Position numbers and translations under genes: made by a program. Positions 1 to 5,873 of a stretch of 6,252 bases of DNA are shown here, piece by piece. Position 1 is the stretch's first letter, and each line of letters begins with the position of its first letter. A model generated the notes under the pieces. That model saw only the letters and a list, made by a program, of their open reading frames with translations. It made no database searches and had not been told where the DNA came from. Source of the DNA: Clostridia bacterium (GTDB lineage: Bacteria; Bacillota; Clostridia; Oscillospirales; Ruminococcaceae); the NCBI GenBank assembly GCA_003246805.1, contig QKDG01000111.1, forward strand, positions 1 to 6,252, written 5' to 3'.

Positions 1-632
1 AGACACATTATTAGATAGAAAAACCCTGCAATAAACAATGGTGTAAGGCTCGAATACAGATTCATCTGCTGTTTTGCAAGCACGAATAATTCAGTTACGC
101 CGATTATTTGTGCCAGTGATGTATCCTTTATCAAGGTTATAACCTCGTTAGAAGTTGCAGGTAAAACTCTTTTTACAACCTGGGGAAGAACAATCTTGAA
201 AAATGTCTGCACCTTAGTGAAGCCAAGTGAAGCAGCAGCTTCATGCTGACCTACTGGAATTGACTGAATACCACCCCTGAAAATTTCTGCAAAATATGCG
301 GCATAGTTTATAGAAAAAGCAAAGATTACTGCATTGAATCTGTCAAGAGTCTGAAACTGATATGTATTGAAAAAGCCTTCTAAAAAAGCTGGCGGATTCT
401 TCTGCAAAATCGGCAAAAAGAAGAACACTGCAATAATCTGCAACATTAAAGGTGTTCCCCTCATAACAAGAATATATATATTCAAAAGCCACGATAAGGG
501 CTTGAATTTCGACATTCTGCCAAGTGCCACAAGCATTCCCAAAGGAATAGAAAAAAGCAAAGTCAAACCAAATATTTTAAGTGATGTTCCTATGCCAGAA
601 AATAAAATCTGCGATATTTTTGATATATCCAT
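1..632 (-). CDS. Amino-acid ABC transporter permease (HisM/GlnP type), 3' end off window
   Basis: This is the membrane-spanning subunit of a polar amino-acid importer; it would form the channel for the substrate delivered by the neighbouring binding protein. About 210 residues are read from an ATG at 632, and the frame is still open at the left edge, so the C-terminus is missing. Visible features are a hydrophobic first helix (residues about 16-38), the family-typical RGTPLMLQ (58-65), a helix around 101-117, and the cytoplasmic EAA loop (131-151), which begins EAAASLGF and ends IVLPQ and docks the ATPase. Further hydrophobic segments follow. An AGGATGG ribosome binding site lies 10 nt upstream (643-649). 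The gene follows the solute-binding protein by 93 bp, with a terminator and a possible own promoter between them. The family assignment is firm. The substrate (glutamine, cystine, arginine or another) cannot be told from the sequence. The ATPase gene is expected beyond the left edge, which is inference. Confidence 0.93.
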   Translation of the reverse strand, partial: MDISKISQILFSGIGTSLKIFGLTLLFSIPLGMLVALGRMSKFKPLSWLLNIYILVMRGTPLMLQIIAVFFFLPILQKNPPAFLEGFFNTYQFQTLDRFNAVIFAFSINYAAYFAEIFRGGIQSIPVGQHEAAASLGFTKVQTFFKIVLPQVVKRVLPATSNEVITLIKDTSLAQIIGVTELFVLAKQQMNLYSSLTPLFIAGFFYLIMC

Positions 633-642
633 ATAAAAATAA

Positions 643-649
643 CCATCCT
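643..649 (-). promoter_or_regulatory. Ribosome binding site of the permease gene
   Basis: On the minus strand this reads AGGATGG, ten bases before the ATG at 632. It is a moderate match to the Shine-Dalgarno consensus and supports that start. Confidence 0.55.
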
Positions 650-667
650 AAATAATAATACTTTATC

Positions 668-696
668 ATTATAACGTAAAAAAGCGTGAAAGGCAA
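668..696 (-). promoter_or_regulatory. Possible promoter for the permease gene, inside the terminator region
   Basis: On the minus strand a perfect TATAAT -10 box (673-668) lies 17 bp downstream of TTGCCT (696-691), a 4/6 match to the -35 consensus. Transcription would begin near 661, giving a leader of about 29 nt to the permease ATG. The -35 half lies within the hairpin of the upstream gene's terminator. In AT-rich DNA such matches arise by chance, so this is a candidate only. Confidence 0.4.
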
Positions 697-711
697 TACT
701 TCCACGCTTTT
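678..711 (-). terminator. Intrinsic terminator or attenuator after the solute-binding protein gene
   Basis: On the minus strand positions 711-699 pair with 692-680. The GC core is GCGTGGAAG against CTTTCACGC, with one G-U pair, extended by AAAA/TTTT. The loop is 6 nt (698-693). Six T residues (683-678) follow the core. The hairpin sits between the binding-protein stop and the permease start, so it should end most transcripts after the binding protein. That agrees with the common excess of binding protein over permease in ABC importers. Confidence 0.85.
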
Positions 712-725
712 AGCAAATATAACTA

Positions 726-1508
726 TTATTGAATTGTTGTTATATCCTTACCGAACCATTTTGTTGAAATTTCAGCAAGCTTGCCGTCATTTTTCATTTT
801 AATCAAAGTGTCAACAATCATTTTCTTTAAATCCTCATCAGCTTTTCTGAATCCGATAACATAATCTTCTTCAGCAAGGCCATCCTTTAAAACTACAAAG
901 TCTTTGTTTTGTGATGTGATATAATAATCAGCAACAATAACGTCAACAAACACAGCATCAACAGTATTGTTTTCAAGTTCAACAAAAGCTGATGGGTTAT
1001 CTTTTAGCTCTACTGTGCTTTTAACAGTATTAACAAAGTCTGATTCATTCAGGATTTCCTGAGCAGTTGAACCATTCTGAACAGCAACGACCTTATCCTT
1101 TAAATCAGCCTGTGATTTATAGCCTGAGTCCTCATTAACAACAAGCACCATACTGTTTTGCATATATGGCTGTGATAAATTCATAGATGCGGCACGCTCA
1201 TCACTATAGCTCATGCCATTCCATATACAGTCGATATTGCCTGCGTTTAGCTCTGTTTCCTTTGTATCCCAGTCGATAGGAACACAAACAAGCTCCATAT
1301 CAAGCCTGTTGCAAACCTCTTGCGCAACATCGATATCAAAGCCTGTGATATTATTGTTTTCATCCTTAAAGCCCATTGGTGGGAAGGAAGCATCAAGACC
1401 AAGCTTTAGCTGCGTTTTGTCACTATCTTTTTTTAATACACAACCAGAAAAAGTTAACACCGGGATTAAAGCCAGTATAAATAAAACTTTCAACAATGAT
1501 TTTTTCAT
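726..1508 (-). CDS. Amino-acid ABC transporter solute-binding lipoprotein (family 3)
   Basis: This is the extracellular receptor of an amino-acid importer, anchored to the outer face of the membrane by a lipid. The 260-residue product begins with a lipoprotein signal peptide: MKK, a hydrophobic stretch to about residue 20, then FSGC with the acylated Cys at 23. F at -3 is a slightly unusual lipobox residue. The family 3 signature GFDIDVAQEVCNRL is at 56-69. Arg105 in SDER and Asp189 in DAVFVD fit the family residues that hold the carboxylate and amino group of a bound amino acid. A strong AAGGAG site (1516-1521), seven bases before the ATG, fixes the start. The gene leads the transporter cluster; its permease follows after a terminator. 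Length and domains are normal. The amino acid bound is unknown, since glutamine-, cystine- and arginine-type receptors look alike at this level. Confidence 0.95.
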   Translation of the reverse strand: MKKSLLKVLFILALIPVLTFSGCVLKKDSDKTQLKLGLDASFPPMGFKDENNNITGFDIDVAQEVCNRLDMELVCVPIDWDTKETELNAGNIDCIWNGMSYSDERAASMNLSQPYMQNSMVLVVNEDSGYKSQADLKDKVVAVQNGSTAQEILNESDFVNTVKSTVELKDNPSAFVELENNTVDAVFVDVIVADYYITSQNKDFVVLKDGLAEEDYVIGFRKADEDLKKMIVDTLIKMKNDGKLAEISTKWFGKDITTIQ

Positions 1509-1515
1509 ATAAATA

Positions 1516-1521
1516 CTCCTT
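1516..1521 (-). promoter_or_regulatory. Ribosome binding site of the solute-binding protein gene
   Basis: A perfect AAGGAG on the minus strand with a 7-nt spacer to the ATG at 1508. It decides the start codon. Confidence 0.85.
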
Positions 1522-1532
1522 AATAAATATTA

Positions 1533-1568
1533 TTTAATGTTAATATTTTATCATATTACTACATTAAA
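1533..1568. repeat. 36-nt AT-rich dyad upstream of the solute-binding protein gene (possible operator)
   Basis: TTTAATGT (1533-1540) is the exact reverse complement of ACATTAAA (1561-1568). Inside these, TAATAT (1541-1546) pairs with ATATTA (1553-1558). A 6-nt loop (1547-1552) and a 2-nt bulge (1559-1560) remain, giving 14 pairs in all. The dyad overlaps the candidate -10 box. It could bind a repressor, or fold as a leader hairpin if transcription starts further upstream. It has no adjoining T-run or GC core, so it is not a good terminator. Confidence 0.5.
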
Positions 1569-1573
1569 GTAAA
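1545..1573 (-). promoter_or_regulatory. Possible promoter of the amino-acid transporter cluster
   Basis: On the minus strand TAAAAT (1550-1545, 5/6 to TATAAT) lies 17 bp downstream of TTTACT (1573-1568, 4/6 to TTGACA). Transcription would begin near 1538, about 30 nt before the ATG. The site overlaps the dyad at 1533-1568. Confidence is limited because the region is very AT-rich. Confidence 0.4.
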
Positions 1574-1632
1574 TAACCTGTGGTGGATTTTTTAAAACAA
1601 AAATTATTGGCAAATTCATTTAACTTTTGTTA

Positions 1633-2178
1633 CTATTTGTGCATTGTTTTCGTGCTGACAATTTTATCCAAAACATATTTTTTAGCTTCATAACCTGAAA
1701 ATTTAATAATTATTTTTTTATTGAAAACGTAACTCTTTTTTGCAATTTTTTTCTTACCGTGAATTTCATAATAAGATTTATCTTTTGCTAAAACATCAAG
1801 ATAGCCAAGGTTGTTTTCTTTATACTCAATAATATCATTAAAATACATAGTGTAATTAATTATTCTATTGCTAAAAAAACAAGGCTGCGAATTAATAAAT
1901 CTGTCATCATATACTTTAGTATATACTTCATCAGAAGAATATTGTAACGACTGTTTAAAAGTAAAATAATTCATAAAAAAGCTATATAAGCCTATTAGCA
2001 CACATAAAAGCATAGCCCATAAAATATTAATTCTGAATGCTATTGCAATAATAGCAATAGAAACAGCAGAATTAATTAAAAACCTGTTGAGTTGCTTCTT
2101 GTTGTGGAGTTTATTGTTAAGTTTTTCAGTCCTAAGCTCCTGAGCAGACAATTTTTTGGGATACTGATATATCAACAT
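1633..2178 (-). CDS. Hypothetical protein with two predicted membrane helices
   Basis: I do not recognise this 181-residue protein. The N-terminal 32 residues are polar and lysine-rich. Two hydrophobic helices follow (about 33-49 and 52-71) with a very short turn (RIN) between them, so both ends probably face the same side, likely the cytoplasm. Residues 80-181 are soluble and alternate short beta-like stretches with lysines, including VFNKKIIIKF at 151-160, and end in a probable helix. This two-helix hairpin plus small beta domain resembles YcxB-like or bacterial PH-like membrane proteins, but that is only a similarity of layout. The start is supported by GGGTGA (2186-2191), seven bases before the ATG. 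The gene lies after the terminator of the mreB-like gene. No clear promoter or terminator of its own is visible. It is probably real, given its length, consistent membrane topology and ribosome binding site. Confidence 0.8.
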   Translation of the reverse strand: MLIYQYPKKLSAQELRTEKLNNKLHNKKQLNRFLINSAVSIAIIAIAFRINILWAMLLCVLIGLYSFFMNYFTFKQSLQYSSDEVYTKVYDDRFINSQPCFFSNRIINYTMYFNDIIEYKENNLGYLDVLAKDKSYYEIHGKKKIAKKSYVFNKKIIIKFSGYEAKKYVLDKIVSTKTMHK

Positions 2179-2214
2179 AAATTATTCACCCGTTCTATAT
2201 TTACAAATTTACTT

Positions 2215-2248
2215 AAAAAGGTATAGCATCAGTACTGACACTATACCT
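2215..2248 (-). terminator. Intrinsic terminator after the mreB-like gene
   Basis: AGGTATAG and CTATACCT (2241-2248 with 2219-2226) form an 8-bp outer stem. After a two-base mismatch on each side, an inner TCAG/CTGA stem closes on a tiny loop. On the minus strand five T residues (2219-2215) follow. It sits 22 bp after the mreB-like stop codon. The plus strand has no T-run, so it works mainly in the minus direction. It marks the end of the recD2-comF-mreB block. Confidence 0.87.
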
Positions 2249-2269
2249 GAAAATATCATTATTAAAAGC

Positions 2270-3289
2270 CTATTTAAACTTATAAAGAGAAATTTCTTCA
2301 AAGCCTTCAGAAAGCTTTTCAGCAAGCTGAAATGATAGTCTTGTTCCTTTCGCTACACACAGTAGAGGCTCGTCAGCAACATTGCATTTTACATTGAGTT
2401 TTTCCTCAACAAGCTCTCTGAATCCACCAAGCAAAGCACCGCCACCTGTCAATAAAATTCCGTTTGAATATATGTCGCCAACAAGTTCAGGTGGGGTAAC
2501 CTCCAACACAGAACGTATTGCCTCAATAATTCCTATTGCACAATCGTAAATAGCTTCTTTTACATCTAATTCTGAAATTTCAATCATTTCCGGCAAGCCT
2601 TTTAAAAGATTCATTCCCTTTATTTGTTTTTTAACCTTGCCAGTAGGATTATGTAAATTCGTGAGCTCAATTTTAACGCTTTCAGCAGTTTTTTCGCCCA
2701 AAAGAATTTTATATTTATGTGAAATATGCTTTATTATTGCCTGGTCAATTTTATTTCCAGCTATTTTGATTGAACTTGAACGCACAATTCCGCCAAGCGA
2801 AGCAACAGCTATATCCGTTGTACCACCACCGATATCAACAACCATGTTACCACAAGGCTTAGTAATATCAATTCCGGCACCGAGCATAGCTGCAATTGGC
2901 TCTTCAATAAGGAATACTTTTCTTGCACCTGCATTCAAAGCAGCTTCAACAACAGCCCTGCTTTCAACATCAGTAATAAAGGAAGGAACGCAAAGAACAA
3001 CACGAGGCTTGAATAAACTTTTGCCATTAACCTTATGGATAAACTCTTTAATCATAACCTGAGTAATTTCATGGTCAGAAATAACACCGTCACGCAAAGG
3101 CCTGATAGCAACAATATACTCAGGAGTACGCCCAAGCATTTTAAATGCTTCTTTTCCGACAGCAACAACTGATTGCGTCTTTTTATTAAACGCTACAATA
3201 GAAGGCTCGTCAAGAACGATACCCTTCTTCAATGTTGTAATAATTATATTTGCCGTACCTAAATCTATTCCTATGTCAATCGAAGCCAT
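2270..3289 (-). CDS. mreB: MreB/Mbl-family actin homologue (rod-shape determining protein)
   Basis: The bacterial actin MreB forms filaments on the inner face of the membrane that guide cell-wall synthesis along the cell side. This 339-residue protein has the usual length and all the nucleotide-fold motifs: phosphate-1 GIDLGTANI (7-15), LIEEPIAAMLGAGI (127-140), phosphate-2 VVDIGGGTTDIAV (150-162), and adenosine motif GILLTGGGALLGG (277-289). Some positions differ from the usual family pattern: N179 in AGNKID, where Asp is normal, and TAESVKIEL, where TAERIKIEI-like is usual. It may therefore be one of several paralogues (MreB, Mbl or MreBH), and the symbol is given at family level. GGGAGG (3297-3302), seven bases before the ATG, sets the start; another ATG four bases upstream is out of frame. 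mreC and mreD are not next to it. It follows the comF-like gene by 82 bp and ends at a terminator. Confidence 0.93.
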   Translation of the reverse strand: MASIDIGIDLGTANIIITTLKKGIVLDEPSIVAFNKKTQSVVAVGKEAFKMLGRTPEYIVAIRPLRDGVISDHEITQVMIKEFIHKVNGKSLFKPRVVLCVPSFITDVESRAVVEAALNAGARKVFLIEEPIAAMLGAGIDITKPCGNMVVDIGGGTTDIAVASLGGIVRSSSIKIAGNKIDQAIIKHISHKYKILLGEKTAESVKIELTNLHNPTGKVKKQIKGMNLLKGLPEMIEISELDVKEAIYDCAIGIIEAIRSVLEVTPPELVGDIYSNGILLTGGGALLGGFRELVEEKLNVKCNVADEPLLCVAKGTRLSFQLAEKLSEGFEEISLYKFK

Positions 3290-3296
3290 GCATAAG

Positions 3297-3302
3297 CCTC
3301 CC
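3297..3302 (-). promoter_or_regulatory. Ribosome binding site of the mreB-like gene
   Basis: GGGAGG on the minus strand, seven bases from the ATG at 3289. It selects that ATG over the out-of-frame ATG at 3293. Confidence 0.8.
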
Positions 3303-3371
3303 TATAATAATATTACCATTTAATAGATTAACATACTATTCACAACATTTCAAGTCATTTAATGTAATTTT

Positions 3372-4070
3372 TCAATATATTTTATTGGTTGTTGCAATAT
3401 TTGCACAAAAAACATATTCTGCTTTCTTTTCCTTTAATAAACGGGAGCATTCATTGAGAGTCGCCCCTGTGGTAATAATATCGTCACATATTAAAATTCC
3501 CTTATTATTAATATTTATTTTGTTATTTATCATATATTTACCCTTAACTGCCTCCTGCCGTTGTGAGTATGATAATCTATGCTGTTCGGATGCATCATCA
3601 CGAATACTTATAATATTATTGACAAAAAGCTTGTCAGATAATTTTGCGATTATTTTCGCAAGCTCTTCCGCCTGATTATATCCCCTTTTACTTAATTTTG
3701 ATTTAGACATAGGAACAGCTGTAACTATATCAATTTTGTCAATCAATTCAGCGTCCGAAATCTTATGGAACAGTATATTTGCAAAATATTCAGCAAAATT
3801 AATGCCATTGTTCAATTTAAGGTTAATAATTCCTTTTTTTATTATTCCTTCATAATAAGTAGCAGCAAAGCACATATCATAAAACAACTTTTTATCACAG
3901 ATGCACTCAGTTTTACCGCATTTATCACAGATTTTATTTTCGATAACAGGAAATCTATCTTCACATTCAGGGCAAATTAGGCTGTTCCAGCTTATAATTT
4001 TATCACAGCACGGGCATCTGTTCGGATAAAATATATCTATGAGATATTTATAAAATATTTTCATATTCAT
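3372..4070 (-). CDS. comF: ComF-family protein (zinc-finger phosphoribosyltransferase-like)
   Basis: ComF proteins are cytoplasmic. In naturally competent species they act in uptake or processing of transforming DNA, but they are widespread in bacteria not known to be competent. This 232-residue form has two N-terminal four-cysteine clusters, likely zinc-binding: C19/C21/C22 with C33/C36, and C48/C51 with C56/C58. A phosphoribosyltransferase fold follows. VPMSKSKLSKRGYNQAEELA (119-138) is a ComF hallmark, as is QHRLSYSQR at 163-171. The PRPP-binding loop is ICDDIITTGAT (194-204). I start at ATG 4070 because AAAGG (4080-4084) is nine bases upstream. The ATG at 4079 would abut that site, and the one at 4064 is 15 bases away. 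The gene overlaps the end of recD2 by 23 bp, which suggests coupled translation. Whether this organism is competent is unknown. Confidence 0.92.
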   Translation of the reverse strand: MNMKIFYKYLIDIFYPNRCPCCDKIISWNSLICPECEDRFPVIENKICDKCGKTECICDKKLFYDMCFAATYYEGIIKKGIINLKLNNGINFAEYFANILFHKISDAELIDKIDIVTAVPMSKSKLSKRGYNQAEELAKIIAKLSDKLFVNNIISIRDDASEQHRLSYSQRQEAVKGKYMINNKININNKGILICDDIITTGATLNECSRLLKEKKAEYVFCANIATTNKIY

Positions 4071-5823
4071 TGCTGTCATCCTTTAAAAGCATAGATTTAA
4101 GGCAGGTGTATCTGAACGCCCTTTTATCATTGTTTACCATAAATTCAAATCGGTTTGATGAACCTACCACAATCATCATTTTTTTTGCTCTTGTAACAGC
4201 AGTATATAAAAGATTTCTAAAATATAGCTTATCGTAGCCACCAAGCAAAGGTAGAATAACAACATCAAATTCACTTCCCTGACTCTTATGAACAGTAATT
4301 GCATACGCAAGCTCAAGATTTTCCTGCATGGCTGAATTATAAACGCATAATCTTCCATCAAAATCAATTGTGAGTGTTGCTGCTGTTTTATCAACACTTT
4401 TGACAATACCTATATCACCGTTAAAAATACCACTTCCACGCTCATCATCACGCGTCCAGTTAATGTCGTAATTATTCTTTGTCTGCATTACCTTATCATT
4501 TTCACGAAATGTATAGGCTTGTGTTTTAAGCTCATTACTATTTTTTGAATATGGATTTAGAACCCCCTGCAAAGCCTTGTTAAGCTCATATACCCCAACA
4601 GGCCCTTTTCTTGTAGGGCATAAAATCTGAATGTCATCAATCGGTGAAAAACCATACGCTTTTGGTAAACGTTGTTTTTGAAGTTCAATTATCGTGTTTG
4701 TCAGCTCACTGAATTCAAGACGTTGAATAAAGAAAAAATCATTATCCTTTTGTTTTAAATCAGGGACTTGTCCATTTATAATCATATGTGCATTTTTAAC
4801 AATTGCACTTTCCTGTGCCTGCCTGAATATTTGGGTAAGCTTGACTGACGGCACTATCTTACTTTCTATCAAGTCTTTAAGCAGGTTGCCCGCACCTACC
4901 GACGGTAACTGGTCACTATCCCCTACCATTATAAGCTTGCAGGATAAGGGCATGGCACGAAGCAATGCTTCAAAAAGCATAACATCGACCATTGACATTT
5001 CATCAATTATTATAACATCACAATCAAGCAGGTTTTCTTCATTGTGAACAAAGCTGAACCTATCATCACTCGCAGGCTGAATATCAAGTAGCCTGTGAAT
5101 TGTTTTAGCGTCATATCCTGTTAAATCGCTTATCCTCTTTGCGGCACGACCAGTTGGTGCTGTTATAAATACTTTCAGCCCCTGCTGTTCAAACAAAGAT
5201 ATTATCGCATTTAAAGTAGTAGTCTTACCTGTTCCAGGCCCGCCGGTAAGAATCATAAAGCCGTTCTGCAAGGCTAAATTTATCGCCTGCCTCTGATGTT
5301 CTTCATACTTTATACCATTCTCTTTTTCGTCTATATCAATAACCTCATCAAAATCAATATGATTATTATACAGGCTACTTCTCATGTAAAGCATACGGCG
5401 TGATATAAAGCTTTCTGCAATGTAGTATTCTCTTAAATAAATATATTTTTTATCGTCTTTTTGATATTCAACAAGATTAATATTTGTTATTTCTTCATCA
5501 ACAATTCTCTCAAAAGTTTCAGTATCTATTTCAAGTAGTTCTGTTGCTTTTTGCATCAGTCTGTCAAAGGGCAGGCAGGTGTGGCCGGCAAACGTGTTTT
5601 CAATTAGAATATAGTTTATTCCCGCCTTTAATCTGTTATCACTGTCTTTTGGAATCTGCATATTCTCAGCTATTTCTTCAGCTTTTTCAAATGATAGGTC
5701 GATACCAAAAGAGCATAAAATATAAGGGTTTGCTTTTATCATGTCAGCGGAATTAAGTCCCCATTTTTTCCATACTTTAACCCCATAAGCGGGAGAAACA
5801 CCAAGCTGAGAAAGAAATTGCAT
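4048..5823 (-). CDS. recD2: RecD2 helicase portion (RecA-like motor domains), possible internal restart
   Basis: This 591-residue frame holds the motor of the split RecD2. It starts in the helix-hairpin-helix region (LGVSPAYGVKVWKKWG) and then has a complete SF1B set. Walker A is GGPGTGKT (194-201), motif Ia TAPTGRAAKR (221-230), Walker B IIIDEMSMVD (271-280), and motif III GDSDQLPSVGAGN (301-313). IFRQ follows at 332-335, then an SH3-like insert near 468-489 (FNGDIGIV). Next come AYAITVHKSQGSEFD (506-520) and LLYTAVTRAKK (538-548). A weak AGGA (5829-5832), five bases before ATG 5823, could allow restart 33 nt after the upstream stop. If so, the cell might still make a motor lacking the OB and first HhH parts. 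The 3' end overlaps comF by 23 bp. Helicase assignment is certain; expression from this ATG is inferred. Confidence 0.9.
   Translation of the reverse strand: MQFLSQLGVSPAYGVKVWKKWGLNSADMIKANPYILCSFGIDLSFEKAEEIAENMQIPKDSDNRLKAGINYILIENTFAGHTCLPFDRLMQKATELLEIDTETFERIVDEEITNINLVEYQKDDKKYIYLREYYIAESFISRRMLYMRSSLYNNHIDFDEVIDIDEKENGIKYEEHQRQAINLALQNGFMILTGGPGTGKTTTLNAIISLFEQQGLKVFITAPTGRAAKRISDLTGYDAKTIHRLLDIQPASDDRFSFVHNEENLLDCDVIIIDEMSMVDVMLFEALLRAMPLSCKLIMVGDSDQLPSVGAGNLLKDLIESKIVPSVKLTQIFRQAQESAIVKNAHMIINGQVPDLKQKDNDFFFIQRLEFSELTNTIIELQKQRLPKAYGFSPIDDIQILCPTRKGPVGVYELNKALQGVLNPYSKNSNELKTQAYTFRENDKVMQTKNNYDINWTRDDERGSGIFNGDIGIVKSVDKTAATLTIDFDGRLCVYNSAMQENLELAYAITVHKSQGSEFDVVILPLLGGYDKLYFRNLLYTAVTRAKKMMIVVGSSNRFEFMVNNDKRAFRYTCLKSMLLKDDSNEYENIL
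4080..4084 (-). promoter_or_regulatory. Ribosome binding site of comF, inside recD2
   Basis: AAAGG on the minus strand, nine bases before ATG 4070. It lies within the last codons of recD2 and decides among three in-frame ATGs (4079, 4070, 4064). Confidence 0.6.
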
Positions 5824-5828
5824 TAAAT

Positions 5829-5832
5829 TCCT
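5829..5832 (-). promoter_or_regulatory. Weak ribosome binding site for internal restart in recD2
   Basis: AGGA on the minus strand, five bases before ATG 5823. It is short, so initiation would be weak, but it could serve ribosomes that have just terminated at 5856. Confidence 0.35.
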
Positions 5833-5844
5833 GATGCCAAAAGC

Positions 5845-5873
5845 ACTTTTAAATTCTAACTTTTAAATTCTAA
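5845..5873. repeat. Perfect 14-bp tandem duplication inside recD2
   Basis: The plus-strand unit CTTTTAAATTCTAA occurs at 5846-5859 and again at 5860-5873. The 14-bp period extends one base further left, to 5845. Fourteen is not a multiple of three, so the second copy shifts the reading frame of recD2. On the minus strand the copy junction reads AGT TAG, which creates the stop. Confidence 0.97.

Noticed and set aside
367..636. Plus-strand frame of 89 codons at the left end
   Set aside because: It is antisense to a clear ABC permease with an EAA loop and typical membrane helices.
1213..1512. Plus-strand frame of 99 codons opposite the solute-binding protein gene
   Set aside because: It is a serine/isoleucine-rich product typical of an antisense reading of a real gene, with no ribosome binding site evident.
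1596..1632. Possible terminator after the hypothetical gene
   Set aside because: Only a weak all-AT-type stem (AACAAAA with TTTTGTT) with a loop of about 20 nt and no GC core. Not convincing.
2040..2060. 7-bp inverted repeat CTATTGC/GCAATAG
   Set aside because: It lies within the membrane-helix codons of the hypothetical protein and has no T-run. It is best explained by repeated Ala/Ile codons.
2637..3062. Open reading frame of 141 codons on the plus strand
   Set aside because: It lies entirely opposite the mreB-like gene, whose protein matches its family throughout. The plus-strand product resembles nothing and is a shadow frame.
3290..3371. Possible promoter for the mreB-like gene
   Set aside because: TTGAAA and TTGTGA occur, but no -10 box of better than 3/6 lies at the right spacing. 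I could not support a promoter.
5856..5870. Programmed -1 ribosomal frameshift in recD2
   Set aside because: A -1 shift would be needed between 5862 and 5858, but the zero-frame codons TTT AAA AGT do not form a canonical slippery heptamer. The tandem duplication explains the break more simply.
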